A DNA stretch of 64,000 nucleotides from assembly GCF_001279005.1 (NCBI RefSeq), contig NZ_LGCN01000143.1, forward strand, positions 1 to 64,000, read 5' to 3'. Below, in pieces: positions 7,804 through 19,356 of the stretch; position 1 is the first letter of the stretch, and the number at the start of each line of letters is the position of its first letter. This DNA is from Streptomyces caelestis (GTDB lineage: Bacteria > Actinomycetota > Actinomycetes > Streptomycetales > Streptomycetaceae). The notes beneath the pieces are model-generated. The model was not told where the DNA came from and did no database searches. It saw nothing but the letters and a program-made list of their open reading frames with translations. Position numbers and translations under genes: made by a program.

Positions 7804-8721
7804 ATGGCCGGTCCCGCGTTCCGCGCCGCCGCCGTCCGGGTGCGCGTCCCCGCCACCAGCGCCAACCTCGGCCCGGGCTTCGACGCCCTCGGCCTCGCGC
7901 TGGGTCTCTACGACGACGTGGTCGTCCGGGTGGCCGACTCCGGGCTGCACATCGACATCGCCGGTGAGGGCGGCGAGACCCTCCCGCGCGACGAGAGCCA
8001 TCTGCTCGTACGCTCCCTGCGCACCGCCTTCGACCTGCTCGGCGGACAGCCGCGCGGCCTGGAGATCGTCTGCGCCAACCGCATCCCGCACGGCCGCGGC
8101 CTGGGCTCCTCCTCCGCCGCCATCTGCGCCGGGATCGTCGCCGCCCGCGCCGTGACCATAGGCGCCGAGGCCAGGCTCGACGACACCGCGCTCCTCGAAC
8201 TCGCCACCGAGATCGAGGGTCACCCCGACAACGTCGCGGCCTGCCTGCTGGGCGGTTTCACCCTGTCCTGGATGGAGGGCGGCGCGGCCCGGGCGATCAG
8301 GATGGATCCCGCCGATTCCATCGTTCCGGTGGTTTTCGTGCCCGGGAAGCCGGTCCTCACCGAGACCGCGCGCGGCCTGCTCCCGCGCACCGTGCCGCAC
8401 GTCGACGCCGCCGCCAACGCAGGCCGTGCGGCCCTGCTCGTCGAGGCCCTGACCAGGCGCCCCGAGCTGCTGCTGCCCGCCACCGAGGACCGGCTGCACC
8501 AGGAGTACCGCGCCCCGGCCATGCCGGAGAGCGCCGCCCTGGTGGAGCGGCTGCGCGGGGACGGCATCCCCGCGGTGATCTCCGGCGCCGGTCCCACGGT
8601 CATGGCGCTGGCGGACGCGGGCACGGCCGACAAGGTCGAAGCACTGGCCGGCACCGGCTGGGCCGCCAATCGGCTCGGTCTCGACGTGCGGGGCGCGAGC
8701 GTGCTTCCGCTCGCCACCTGA
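7804..8721 (+). CDS. thrB: Homoserine kinase
   Basis: ThrB phosphorylates homoserine with ATP. The 305-residue protein belongs to the GHMP kinase family. The substrate motif is PATSANLGPGFD (16-27), the glycine-rich ATP loop PHGRGLGSSSAA (95-106), and the third motif is the C-terminal ISGAGPTVMAL. ATG 7804 is chosen because AAGGAGAG lies about 10 nt upstream and the conserved VRVPATSANLGPG begins within the first 20 residues; the frame is open further upstream without conservation. Confidence 0.95.
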   Translation: MAGPAFRAAAVRVRVPATSANLGPGFDALGLALGLYDDVVVRVADSGLHIDIAGEGGETLPRDESHLLVRSLRTAFDLLGGQPRGLEIVCANRIPHGRGLGSSSAAICAGIVAARAVTIGAEARLDDTALLELATEIEGHPDNVAACLLGGFTLSWMEGGAARAIRMDPADSIVPVVFVPGKPVLTETARGLLPRTVPHVDAAANAGRAALLVEALTRRPELLLPATEDRLHQEYRAPAMPESAALVERLRGDGIPAVISGAGPTVMALADAGTADKVEALAGTGWAANRLGLDVRGASVLPLAT

Positions 8722-9123
8722 CACACGGTCGCCGGATTTCGAGAGGGGGAATGTTTGTTGGATCCGGTAGTGTTAATCTCAAGTCTGCACCCGACCCCAC
8801 CATGGCGAGGTGCCTCGTGTCCCCGTCCGGGACAGACATTCTTCCGGGAGCCCCCCAAGCCGCACTGTGTTCTCTGCTACGTACGCGGGCAGTACGTCGT
8901 ACGCGGACGCTGAACGGCCCGTGGGGCGGGCTTCGGAACCGGTGCGACCACGCCACGTGACACTGGATGCCACGGCTCGGGGAAGCGCCATCACCAGATA
9001 TCTCTTCCGCCGCTCAGGCGGACAACCGCCCCGGCACGGTTCACACAGCAAGGACCGATGCCGGACAGCACAACCGGTCGCCGAGCCAGACAGGCCGACG
9101 TCCGCTCCAGGGAAGGACCCTTC
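8722..9123 (+). promoter_or_regulatory. Long leader upstream of rho
   Basis: The 402-nt stretch holds no convincing gene. GTGTTAATCT near 8771-8779 is a possible -10 region, which would give a leader of about 340 nt. Several short inverted repeats follow, for example around 8880-8912 (GTACGCGGGCAGTACG). Long rho leaders with autogenous control are known in other bacteria; whether that applies here is inference. Confidence 0.4.
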
Positions 9124-11160
9124 GTGAGCGACACCACCGATCTGATGGGCGCACGTGTCGAGGAGACCGCTGCCGCGCCCGCCACGGACGCTTCCGCGCC
9201 TGCCGGCGGTGCCGGCTCCCGGCGGCGCCGCGGTACCGGCCTCGAGGGCATGGTGCTGGCCGAGCTGCAGCAGGTCGCGTCCGGCCTCGGAATCAGGGGC
9301 ACCGCGCGTATGCGCAAGAGCCAGCTGATCGAGGTCATCAAGGAGGCGCAGGCCGGCGGAGGCGCCGCCCCGGCCAAGGCCGAGGCCGCCGCCGAGACCA
9401 AGCCCAAGCGCCGTGCCACCTCCCGGACCCGTACGGGTGAGGCCGCCGAGAAGAAGGCCGACGCCAAGGCCGAGCAGGCCCCCGCCGAGAAGGCCGCGGC
9501 CCAGCAGCAGATCGACATCCCGGGCCAGCCCTCCCCGAAGGTCCCGGCCGAGCAGGCCGAGGAGGCCGCTCCCGCCGAGCGCCGCCGCCGTCGCGCCACC
9601 GCCGAGGCGGGCGCCCCGGCCGCCGCCGCGACCGAGACGGTCACCGCCGAGGCGAAGGCCGAGCCCAAGGCCGAGAACCCGGCCCAGCAGCAGTCGCAGC
9701 AGCAGGGCGACGCCAAGGGCGACCACGACGGCGGCGAGGGCCGCCGCCGCGACCGCCGTGAGCGCGGCCGCGACCGTGACCGCGGCGAGCGTGGTGACCG
9801 CGGCGAGCGCGGCGAGCGCGGTGACCGTCGCAACAAGGGCGACGACCAGCAGCAGGGCCAGGGCCGTCAGCAGAGCCAGCAGGGCGGCGGCCGACAGGAC
9901 CGTCAGCACGACGACGACGACTTCGAGGGCGGCCGCCGCGGCCGCCGCGGGCGCTACCGCGACCGCCGTGGCCGTCGGGGCCGCGACGAGATGGCCTCCG
10001 AGCCGCAGCTCACCGACGACGACGTCCTGATCCCGGTCGCCGGCATCCTCGACATCCTCGACAACTACGCGTTCATCCGGACCTCCGGCTACCTGCCCGG
10101 TCCGAACGACGTGTACGTCTCCCTCGCCCAGGTCCGCAAGAACGGCCTGCGCAAGGGCGACCACGTCACCGGCGCCGTGCGCCAGCCCAAGGAGGGCGAG
10201 CGCCGCGAGAAGTTCAACGCGCTGGTCCGCCTCGACTCCGTCAACGGCATGGCGCCCGAACACGGCCGCGGCCGCCCGGAGTTCAACAAGCTCACCCCGC
10301 TCTACCCGCAGGACCGCCTCCGCCTGGAGACGGACCCGGGCGTGCTGACCACGCGGATCATCGACCTCGTGTCGCCGATCGGCAAGGGCCAGCGCGGTCT
10401 GATCGTGGCCCCGCCGAAGACCGGCAAGACCATGATCATGCAGGCGATCGCCAACGCGATCACCCACAACAACCCCGAGTGCCACCTGATGGTCGTCCTC
10501 GTCGACGAGCGTCCGGAAGAGGTCACCGACATGCAGCGGTCGGTCAAGGGCGAGGTCATCTCCTCGACCTTCGACCGCCCGGCCGAGGACCACACCACGG
10601 TCGCCGAGCTCGCCATCGAGCGCGCCAAGCGCCTGGTGGAGCTGGGTCACGACGTCGTCGTGCTGCTCGACTCGATCACGCGTCTGGGCCGTGCGTACAA
10701 CCTCGCCGCCCCGGCCTCCGGCCGCATCCTGTCCGGTGGTGTCGACTCGACCGCCCTGTACCCGCCGAAGCGCTTCTTCGGTGCGGCCCGCAACATCGAG
10801 GACGGCGGCTCGCTGACCATCCTCGCCACCGCCCTGGTGGACACCGGGTCCCGCATGGACGAGGTGATCTTCGAGGAGTTCAAGGGCACCGGCAACGCGG
10901 AGCTCAAGCTCGACCGGAAGCTCGCCGACAAGCGCATCTTCCCCGCGGTGGACGTCGACGCGTCCGGCACCCGTAAGGAAGAGATCCTGCTCGCCAGCGA
11001 CGAGCTCGCCATCGTCTGGAAGCTGCGGCGGGTGCTGCACGCCCTCGACCAGCAGCAGGCGGTCGAGCTGCTCCTCGACAAGATGAAGCAGACGAAGTCG
11101 AACGCCGAGTTCCTGATGCAGATCCAGAAGACGACGCCGACGCCGGGCAACGGCGACTGA
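9124..11160 (+). CDS. rho: Transcription termination factor Rho
   Basis: Rho is the hexameric RNA-dependent ATPase that pulls RNA from RNA polymerase. The 678-residue protein is much longer than the roughly 420 residues of E. coli Rho, as usual in actinomycetes. After the Rho_N SAP-like helix domain (about 40-80, [13 protein letters not shown]) comes a 200-residue insertion rich in Ala/Glu/Lys and then Arg/Asp/Gln/Gly ([16 protein letters not shown]) that should bind RNA. Then come the cold-shock-like RNA-binding domain (about 295-370), Walker A (APPKTGKTM, near 430), Walker B ([10 protein letters not shown]) and the secondary RNA-binding loop. GTG 9124 follows GGGAAGGA; a start at 9058 would add unconserved residues. 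Confidence 0.97.
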   Translation: MSDTTDLMGARVEETAAAPATDASAPAGGAGSRRRRGTGLEGMVLAELQQVASGLGIRGTARMRKSQLIEVIKEAQAGGGAAPAKAEAAAETKPKRRATSRTRTGEAAEKKADAKAEQAPAEKAAAQQQIDIPGQPSPKVPAEQAEEAAPAERRRRRATAEAGAPAAAATETVTAEAKAEPKAENPAQQQSQQQGDAKGDHDGGEGRRRDRRERGRDRDRGERGDRGERGERGDRRNKGDDQQQGQGRQQSQQGGGRQDRQHDDDDFEGGRRGRRGRYRDRRGRRGRDEMASEPQLTDDDVLIPVAGILDILDNYAFIRTSGYLPGPNDVYVSLAQVRKNGLRKGDHVTGAVRQPKEGERREKFNALVRLDSVNGMAPEHGRGRPEFNKLTPLYPQDRLRLETDPGVLTTRIIDLVSPIGKGQRGLIVAPPKTGKTMIMQAIANAITHNNPECHLMVVLVDERPEEVTDMQRSVKGEVISSTFDRPAEDHTTVAELAIERAKRLVELGHDVVVLLDSITRLGRAYNLAAPASGRILSGGVDSTALYPPKRFFGAARNIEDGGSLTILATALVDTGSRMDEVIFEEFKGTGNAELKLDRKLADKRIFPAVDVDASGTRKEEILLASDELAIVWKLRRVLHALDQQQAVELLLDKMKQTKSNAEFLMQIQKTTPTPGNGD

Positions 11161-11177
11161 CGTCGGGCCTTCCGCCG

Positions 11178-11209
11178 AAAGGGCCGCTCCCGCCGGGGAG
11201 CGGCCCTTT
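11178..11209 (+). terminator. rho terminator hairpin
   Basis: A perfect 14-bp stem (AAAGGGCCGCTCCC, 11178-11191, with 11196-11209), loop GCCG, lies 18 nt after the rho stop. The plus strand ends in TTT-C. Confidence 0.85.
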
Positions 11210-11505
11210 CGCGTGCGGCGAGAGGTGCGCCGAGAGCTCCGTCACGACGAGGTCCGGCGGGTCCGGCGGGACCGGCGCCGGGACGTACACCCCTTCGGTC
11301 GACCCGCGGGTCGGCGGGGCGACCGCCGGTTCCGCGCGAAACCCCGCACCCCGGACGCCCGCCGGCCCGGCACGGCCCGCCGTGCGGTCCCGTCCCGCGT
11401 TTTCCCGTTCGCCCCGACGGCGGGACGATGGATGGCGTACGGCTGTGAGGGCCGGGGCCGACACCGCGTGCGGGGACGGCCGACCGAGGACGAGCCGAGG
11501 AGCAC

Positions 11506-12579
11506 ATGTCCGCCGAGAGCACACCGAGCCGCCCAGGCAAGCGGCGCCGGGGCCTGAGGGCCGCGGCCTGGACCGCCGTCGGCGTCGTCGCCCTCGGCGG
11601 CGCCGGCGCCGGATACCTGTACGTCAAGCTCAACGGCAACATCGAGAGCCTCGACATCGACCGGATCCTCGGCGCCGACCGGCCCGAGAAGGCCGACAAC
11701 GGCTCCGAGAACATACTCGTCCTCGGCTCCGACACCCGCTCCGGCGACAACGGGAAGCTCGGCGGCGGCGCCGACGGGGGGAGCGCCCGCTCGGACACCG
11801 CGATGATCGTGCACGTCCACGAGGGCCGTAAGAAGGCGAGCGTGGTCTCCCTCCCGCGCGACACCGTCGTCGACCGCCCCGAGTGCACCGGCGCCGACGG
11901 CGTCACCCACCCCGCGGCGAGCGGCGTGATGTTCAACTCCGCCTACGCCACGGGCGGGGCGGCCTGCGCGGTGAAGACCGTCGAGTCGCTCACCGGCCTG
12001 CGCCTGGACCACTACCTGGAGGTCGACTTCACGGGCTTCCAGAAGCTCGTCGACGAACTCGGCGGCGTCGAGGTCACCACCGGCAAGGACATCGACGACC
12101 CCGACAGCCACCTGCGACTCGAGGCCGGCACCCACCGGCTCGACGGCGCGCAGGCCCTCGGCCTGGTGCGCACCCGGCACGGCGTCGGCGACGGCTCCGA
12201 CCTCGGCCGCATCCAGCTCCAGCAGGCCTTCGTCAAGGCCCTGGTGCGGCAGGTCGAGGAGGTCGGCGTCCTCACCCACCCCAAGAAGCTGTACGACCTC
12301 GCCGACACCGCCACCAAGGCCGTCACCACCGACTCCGACCTGGGCTCGGTGAACTCCCTGATGGCCTTCGCCAACGGCCTGAGGGACATCACCCCCGCCA
12401 ACATGCACATGATCACCCTGCCGGTCCGGTACGACCCGGCGGACGGCAACCGGGTCCTGGTGCGGGAAACCGAGGCCGGACAGGTCTGGGACGCCCTGAG
12501 GAAGGACGACCCCATCCCCGGGAGCGTCACCCGGAACACGGCCAAGGGCGGAGCGAAGGACGTCGTGGACACCGCCTGA
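11506..12579 (+). CDS. LytR-CpsA-Psr (LCP) family cell-envelope ligase
   Basis: LCP proteins transfer polyprenyl-linked glycopolymers such as teichoic or teichuronic acids onto peptidoglycan outside the membrane. The 357-residue protein has a basic cytoplasmic start (KRRRGLR), one membrane helix (about 20-41) and an extracytoplasmic LCP domain: ILVLGSDTRSGD, SDTAMIVHVHEGRKKASVVSLPRDT (diphosphate-binding Arg/Asp), DHYLEVDFTGFQKLVDELGGVEV and RTRHGVGDGSDLGRIQLQQ. ATG 11506 follows GCCGAGGAGCAC. The 296 nt upstream shows no gene; it is a monocistronic unit between the rho terminator and rpmE. Confidence 0.92.
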   Translation: MSAESTPSRPGKRRRGLRAAAWTAVGVVALGGAGAGYLYVKLNGNIESLDIDRILGADRPEKADNGSENILVLGSDTRSGDNGKLGGGADGGSARSDTAMIVHVHEGRKKASVVSLPRDTVVDRPECTGADGVTHPAASGVMFNSAYATGGAACAVKTVESLTGLRLDHYLEVDFTGFQKLVDELGGVEVTTGKDIDDPDSHLRLEAGTHRLDGAQALGLVRTRHGVGDGSDLGRIQLQQAFVKALVRQVEEVGVLTHPKKLYDLADTATKAVTTDSDLGSVNSLMAFANGLRDITPANMHMITLPVRYDPADGNRVLVRETEAGQVWDALRKDDPIPGSVTRNTAKGGAKDVVDTA

Positions 12580-12773
12580 AAGCGCGCGGCCGTGCCGATG
12601 CACGGCTTTGCCGCACGGGCGCGGGGCGCCCTCGCCGGCCCGCGGGAATACCCGGCCACCGCCCCCGGTTTTGGGTGATGACCCCAGTCCTGGCAGACTG
12701 GTGAGTCGGCCCCGGTTCACGCTCCCGCACCCCGCGGAGGCGACCCGGCGCCCTCCCGAACCTAGGAGACACC

Positions 12774-12995
12774 TTGAAGCGCGACATCCACCCCGAGTAC
12801 GTCGAGACGCAGGTCAGCTGCACCTGCGGCGCGTCGTTCACCACCCGCAGCACGATCGGCAGCGGCACCATCCGCGCCGAGGTCTGCTCCGAGTGCCACC
12901 CGTTCTACACGGGCAAGCAGAAGATCCTCGACACCGGTGGCCGTGTGGCCCGCTTCGAGGCCCGCTTCGGCAAGGCCGCCGGCTCCAAGAAGTAG
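12774..12995 (+). CDS. rpmE: 50S ribosomal protein L31 (zinc-binding form)
   Basis: This 73-residue protein is L31 of the C+ type. Cys16 and Cys18 (SCTCG) and Cys38 and Cys41 (CSECH) form the zinc ribbon. Streptomycetes usually encode a zinc-free paralogue elsewhere under Zur control; this copy is the zinc-replete one. The start is TTG at 12774, preceded by TAGGAGACACC, giving LKRDIHPEY, the standard L31 beginning. A terminator follows immediately. Confidence 0.97.
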   Translation: MKRDIHPEYVETQVSCTCGASFTTRSTIGSGTIRAEVCSECHPFYTGKQKILDTGGRVARFEARFGKAAGSKK

Positions 12996-13007
12996 CGAGC
13001 CTCCAAT

Positions 13008-13060
13008 CGCCGGTCCACGGCAGCGCCCCACCCCGGGGTGCGGCCGGGACCGGCGTTTTT
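13008..13060 (+). terminator. rpmE terminator
   Basis: CGCCGGTCC (13008-13016) pairs with GGACCGGCG (13047-13055), enclosing an inner GC-rich stem, and TTTTT (13056-13060) follows. It separates rpmE from prfA. Confidence 0.8.
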
Positions 13061-13100
13061 GGTCGCCCGCCCTTCACCCACGTACCAGCAGGAGCCCAAG

Positions 13101-14168
<1,068 letters not shown>

Positions 14169-14195
14169 ACCCCGTAGACAGCCCGGAGGACCGTC

Positions 14196-15041
14196 GTGAA
14201 CCTGCTGCTCGCCGAGGTGGCCCAGGCCACCCAGCGGCTCGCCGACGCCGGCGTGCCCTCGCCGCGCACCGACGCGGAGGAGCTCGCCGCGTTCGTGCAC
14301 GGCGTCAAGCGCGGCGAGCTGCACGTGGTGAAGGACTCGGACTTCGACGCCCGGTACTGGGAGGTCATCGCGCGCCGCGAAGCGCGCGAGCCGCTCCAGC
14401 ACATTACCGGACGCGCCTACTTCCGCTATCTGGAGCTCCAGGTCGGGCCGGGGGTGTTCGTGCCGCGCCCCGAGACCGAGTCGGTGGTCGGCTGGGCGAT
14501 AGACGCCGTCCGCGCCATGGACGTCGTCGAACCGTGCATCGTCGACCTGTGCACCGGCTCGGGCGCCATCGCGCTGGCACTGGCCCAGGAGGTGCCGCGC
14601 TCGCGCGTGCACGCCGTGGAGCTGTCCGAGGACGCCCTGACGTGGACCCGCAAGAACATGGAGGGGTCACGGGTCGAGCTGCGCCAGGGAGACGCCCTGA
14701 CGGCCTTCCCGGACCTCGACGGCCAGGTCGACCTGGTCGTCTCCAATCCGCCGTACATCCCGCTCACCGAGTGGGAGTACGTCGCGCCGGAGGCCCGCGA
14801 CTACGATCCCGACCTGGCCCTGTTCTCCGGCGAGGACGGGCTTCACCTGATCCGCGGCCTGGAGCGCACCGCACACCGGCTGCTGCGGCCCGGCGGGGTG
14901 GTCGTCGTCGAGCACGCCGACACCCAGGGCGGCCAGGTGCCGTGGATCTTCGCCGAGGACCGCGGCTGGACCGACGCGGCCGACCACCCCGACCTGAACA
15001 ACCGCCCCCGGTTCGCCACCGCCCGCAAGGCGCTGCCGTGA
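14196..15041 (+). CDS. prmC: Release factor glutamine methyltransferase
   Basis: PrmC (HemK) methylates the GGQ glutamine of release factors with S-adenosylmethionine. The 281-residue protein has the N-terminal helical release-factor-binding part and a Rossmann-type domain with the AdoMet loop DLCTGSGAIALALA and the catalytic NPPY at residues 184-187 (VSNPPYIPL). The GTG start at 14196 follows CCCGGAGGACC and lies 27 nt after prfA, whose product is the substrate. The sua5-type gene follows after 53 nt. Confidence 0.95.
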   Translation: MNLLLAEVAQATQRLADAGVPSPRTDAEELAAFVHGVKRGELHVVKDSDFDARYWEVIARREAREPLQHITGRAYFRYLELQVGPGVFVPRPETESVVGWAIDAVRAMDVVEPCIVDLCTGSGAIALALAQEVPRSRVHAVELSEDALTWTRKNMEGSRVELRQGDALTAFPDLDGQVDLVVSNPPYIPLTEWEYVAPEARDYDPDLALFSGEDGLHLIRGLERTAHRLLRPGGVVVVEHADTQGGQVPWIFAEDRGWTDAADHPDLNNRPRFATARKALP

Positions 15042-15094
15042 CCGTCCCGCATACTTCATCCCCCCAGCAGCACCCGTACGAGGAGGCCCGCTAG

Positions 15095-15742
15095 ATGGCT
15101 CGGCGATACGACACCAACGACGCGACCGACCGCGCGACCGGTCTGCGTGAAGCCGCGTCCGCCGTCCGCCGGGGCGAGCTCGTGGTGCTGCCGACGGACA
15201 CCGTGTACGGGATCGGCGCCGACGCGTTCACCTCGGAGGCCGTCGCCGATCTGCTGGAGGCCAAGGGCCGGGGCCGCAACATGCCCACGCCCGTCCTCAT
15301 CGGCTCCCCGAACACCCTGCACGGCCTGGTCACGGACTTCTCCGAGCTGGCCTGGGAACTGGTCGACGCGTTCTGGCCGGGCGCGCTGACACTGGTCGCC
15401 AGGCACCAGCCGTCGCTCCAGTGGGACCTCGGGGACACCCGGGGCACGGTCGCCGTGCGGATGCCGCTGCACCCGGTCGCCATCGAGCTGCTCACCGAGG
15501 TCGGGCCCATGGCCGTCTCCTCCGCCAACCTCACCGGCCACCCCGCGCCGGAGAACTGCGACGCCGCGCAGGAGATGCTCGGCGACTCCGTCTCCGTGTA
15601 CCTGGACGGCGGTCCGACGCCCGGCAACGTGCCCTCCTCGATCGTCGACGTCACCCGCCCCGTGCCGGTGCTGCTGCGCGAGGGAGCGATCTCGCCGGAG
15701 GAACTGCGCAAGGTGGTACCCGACCTCGAGGTGGCGAATTGA
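15095..15742 (+). CDS. tsaC: L-threonylcarbamoyladenylate synthase (Sua5/YrdC/TsaC)
   Basis: It makes threonylcarbamoyl-AMP from threonine, bicarbonate and ATP for the t6A modification of tRNAs that read ANN codons. The 215-residue YrdC domain shows the substrate motifs VVLPTDTVYGIGADAF, KGRGRNMPTPVLIGS, WPGALTLVA and SSANLTGHPAP. It is the short form without the C-terminal Sua5 extension. The start ATG 15095 follows ACGAGGAGGCCCGCTAG. The order prfA-prmC-tsaC is widely conserved. Its stop overlaps the next start. Confidence 0.94.
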   Translation: MARRYDTNDATDRATGLREAASAVRRGELVVLPTDTVYGIGADAFTSEAVADLLEAKGRGRNMPTPVLIGSPNTLHGLVTDFSELAWELVDAFWPGALTLVARHQPSLQWDLGDTRGTVAVRMPLHPVAIELLTEVGPMAVSSANLTGHPAPENCDAAQEMLGDSVSVYLDGGPTPGNVPSSIVDVTRPVPVLLREGAISPEELRKVVPDLEVAN

Positions 15743-16416
15743 CGGCCCCCGAGTCGGGGCGTGGCATAGGCAACGGGGAATCCAGCGCGGAGATCACGAC
15801 GACCTTCGGGTTTCCGCGCGACACCTTCCGCATCCTCCACGTCAGTACCGGAAACGTGTGCCGCTCGCCCATCACCGAGCGGCTGACCCGGCATTTCGTG
15901 AGCCAGCGGCTGGGGATCCTGGGGGGCGGGCTGATCGTGGAGAGCGCGGGCACCTGGGGGCACGAGGGCGCGCCCATGGAGGCCCACGCGGAGACCGTGC
16001 TGGCGGACTTCGGGGCGGACGCGTCGGGGTTCACGGGGCGCGAGCTGCTGGACGAGCACGTGATCCGGGCGGACCTGGTGCTGACCGCCACGCGGGACCA
16101 CCGGGCGCAGGTCATCTCGATGGGGCACTCGGCGGGGCTGCGGACGTTCACGCTCAAGGAGTTCACGCGGCTGGTCGACGCGATCGATCCGGCCACGTTG
16201 CCGCCGTTGGACGAGGGGCTGGTCATGCGGGCCCGGGCGCTGGTGCGGGCCGCCGCGGCGCTGCGCGGGTGGCTTCTGGCGCCGACGGCCGAGGCGGACG
16301 AGGTGTACGACCCGTACGGGGCGCCGCTGACGTTCTTCCGGTCCATCGGGGACGAGATATTCGAGGCGCTGGATCCTGTCGTCACCGCGCTGACCGGGGT
16401 GCCGGCTCGGGCGTAG
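15739..16416 (+). CDS. Low-molecular-weight phosphatase-like protein with Ser at the catalytic Cys position
   Basis: The 225-residue protein has the fold signature of low-molecular-weight protein tyrosine phosphatases. The P-loop normally reads C-x5-R; here ILHVSTGNVCRSP places Ser36 (codon AGT, 15844-15846) where the nucleophilic Cys belongs, while Arg42 and the following Ser-Pro are kept. The distal general-acid motif survives as VYDPYGAP. It may be a pseudo-phosphatase that binds phosphate or phosphoprotein without hydrolysis, or Cys41 may have another role. Start TTG 15739 overlaps the tsaC stop (TTGA), indicating translational coupling. I recall the S. coelicolor orthologue having the same motif, which would argue against a sequencing error. 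Confidence 0.85.
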   Translation: MTAPESGRGIGNGESSAEITTTFGFPRDTFRILHVSTGNVCRSPITERLTRHFVSQRLGILGGGLIVESAGTWGHEGAPMEAHAETVLADFGADASGFTGRELLDEHVIRADLVLTATRDHRAQVISMGHSAGLRTFTLKEFTRLVDAIDPATLPPLDEGLVMRARALVRAAAALRGWLLAPTAEADEVYDPYGAPLTFFRSIGDEIFEALDPVVTALTGVPARA

Positions 16417-16472
16417 GTGTCCGGCTGCTGAGGTGGGTTCACAGGGCCTCCGGCGTTGTTCCGCTGTGCCCA

Positions 16473-16510
16473 CCCTCCCCCATTGCCCTAAAGGCATGGG
16501 AGGTACCCCC
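16473..16510. repeat. Dispersed Streptomyces inverted repeat
   Basis: CCTCCCCCATTGCC (about 16474-16487) faces GGCATGGGAGG (16493-16503), followed by TACCCCC. Sequences of this type recur in intergenic regions of streptomycete genomes and can form a stable RNA hairpin, here between the phosphatase-like gene and glyA. Confidence 0.6.
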
Positions 16511-16520
16511 ATCGCCCTGC

Positions 16521-16611
16521 GGAACGACTGCCCACAGCGACGTGGAACGACTGCCCACGGCGACGTGGACGACTGCCCACAGCGACGTGGAACGGCTGCC
16601 CACGGCGGTGC
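16521..16611 (+). repeat. Four 22-23-bp imperfect tandem repeats upstream of glyA
   Basis: The unit GGAACGACTGCCCACAGCGA (first 20 bases shown) starts at 16521, 16544, 16567 (one base shorter) and 16589. Each copy keeps CGACTGCCCAC or CGGCTGCCCAC. The last copy ends about 39 nt before the -10 box of glyA. Confidence 0.8.
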
Positions 16612-16649
16612 GGGGTGTGGTAGCGGGGGCGGGTTCGGGGGGTGTGGCC

Positions 16650-16655
16650 TACATT
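16650..16655 (+). promoter_or_regulatory. -10 box TACATT for leaderless glyA
   Basis: TACATT ends 7 nt before ATG 16663 and no ribosome-binding site is present. Confidence 0.5.
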
Positions 16656-16662
16656 GGGCGTT

Positions 16663-17901
<1,239 letters not shown>

Positions 17902-17994
17902 GCGGGCCGGTCCCGGGGGAGGCGGCACGGACGCACCGTCGCGCGTGCAACCATCCTCGGTACCCGGAAGTCCTCACCCGTATGCGTGCCTCGC

Positions 17995-18000
17995 TAGGGT
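17995..18000 (+). promoter_or_regulatory. Candidate -10 box TAGGGT for the WecA-like gene
   Basis: TAGGGT lies 39 nt before GTG 18040, leaving a leader of about 30 nt that contains GTGGGGAAG as ribosome-binding sequence. Confidence 0.4.
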
Positions 18001-18039
18001 GTGGGGCTGTGATGGCCAGCGAGACCTGTGGGGAAGCCC

Positions 18040-19356
18040 GTGCGTGAATACCTGCTGACGCTCTGCATCACGGCCGCGGTGACGTATCTGCTGACAGGGC
18101 CGGTACGGAAGTTCGCGATCGTGGCCGGGGCGATGCCGGAGATCCGGGCACGTGACGTGCACCGGGAACCCACTCCGCGGCTCGGCGGTATCGCCATGTT
18201 CTTCGGCCTGTGCGCGGGCCTGCTGACCGCCGACCACCTCACCAACCTGAGCCAGCTCTTCGAGAGGTCCAACGAGCCGCGGGCGCTGCTCTCCGGGGCC
18301 GCGCTGATCTGGCTGATCGGTGTGCTGGACGACAAGTTCGAGATCGACGCGCTGATCAAGCTCGGCGGCCAGATGATCGCCGCCGGCGTGATGGTCATGC
18401 AGGGCCTGACGATCCTGTGGCTGCCGGTCCCGGGCGTCGGCACGGTCGCGCTGACCCAGTGGCAGGGCACCCTGCTCACGGTGGCGCTGGTCGTCATCAC
18501 CATCAACGCGGTCAACTTCGTGGACGGCCTCGACGGCCTCGCCGCCGGCATGGTGTGCATCGCGTCGGCCGCGTTCTTCATGTACGCCTACCGCATCTGG
18601 TACTCGTACGGCATCGAGGCCGCCGCTCCCGCGACGCTGTTCGCGGCCATCCTGATGGGCATGTGCCTGGGCTTCCTGCCGCACAACATGCACCCCGCGC
18701 GGATCTTCATGGGCGACTCGGGCTCGATGCTGATCGGTCTGGTCCTGGCGGCGGGCGCGATCTCCATCACGGGACAGGTGGACCCGGACAGCCTGTTCGG
18801 CGGGTCCGAGCGCAGCACGGTGCACCAGATGGTGCCGGTCTACATCCCGCTGGTGATGCCGCTGACGATCATCGCGATCCCGGCCGCCGACCTGATCCTG
18901 GCGATCGTGCGGCGCACCTGGCGGGGCCAGTCGCCGTTCGCGGCGGACCGGGGGCACCTGCACCACCGGTTGCTGGAGATCGGCCACTCGCACAGCCGGG
19001 CGGTGCTGATCATGTACTTCTGGTCGGCGCTGATCGGCTTCGGCGCACTGACCTACTCCGTGCACTCGGCGTCGATGTGGATCGTGCTGAGCGTCGTGAT
19101 CCTCTCCGCGCTCGGCCTGGTCCTGCTCCTGCTGCCCCGCTTCACGCCGCGCGCCCCGCGCTGGGCGGAGGCCGTCGTGCCGCCGCGCTACCGCCGCCGG
19201 GCGGCCCCGGCCACCGCCCCGGACGCGTCGGCCCCGGCGGACGCCGAGTCCGTCGACGACCACCGCGCCCCGGTCGCCGCGGGCGTCTCCGGCGTCAACG
19301 GCGCGAGCGCCGTCGGCTCCCGCGCACGCGTGGTCGACCGCTCACGGCCAAGGTAA
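18040..19356 (+). CDS. WecA/MraY-type undecaprenyl-phosphate sugar-phosphate transferase
   Basis: This integral membrane enzyme family transfers an N-acetylhexosamine-1-phosphate from a UDP-sugar to undecaprenyl phosphate, starting wall polymer or capsule synthesis. The 438-residue protein has about ten membrane helices, the cytoplasmic motif DVHREPTPRLGGIA, the catalytic Asp-rich loop LDDKFEIDALIK, NFVDGLDGLAAG, MGDSGSMLIG and RGHLHHRLLEIGHSH. The C-terminal 70 residues are a soluble Ala/Arg-rich tail. GTG 18040 (REYLLTL) is preferred because GGGGAAG precedes it; GTG 18028 is in frame but lacks a site. The nearby LCP ligase would act on lipid-linked chains started by such an enzyme. Confidence 0.9.
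   Translation: MREYLLTLCITAAVTYLLTGPVRKFAIVAGAMPEIRARDVHREPTPRLGGIAMFFGLCAGLLTADHLTNLSQLFERSNEPRALLSGAALIWLIGVLDDKFEIDALIKLGGQMIAAGVMVMQGLTILWLPVPGVGTVALTQWQGTLLTVALVVITINAVNFVDGLDGLAAGMVCIASAAFFMYAYRIWYSYGIEAAAPATLFAAILMGMCLGFLPHNMHPARIFMGDSGSMLIGLVLAAGAISITGQVDPDSLFGGSERSTVHQMVPVYIPLVMPLTIIAIPAADLILAIVRRTWRGQSPFAADRGHLHHRLLEIGHSHSRAVLIMYFWSALIGFGALTYSVHSASMWIVLSVVILSALGLVLLLLPRFTPRAPRWAEAVVPPRYRRRAAPATAPDASAPADAESVDDHRAPVAAGVSGVNGASAVGSRARVVDRSRPR

Noticed and set aside
16521..16611. Possible CRISPR array before glyA
   Set aside because: The copies are contiguous without spacers, so it is a simple tandem repeat.
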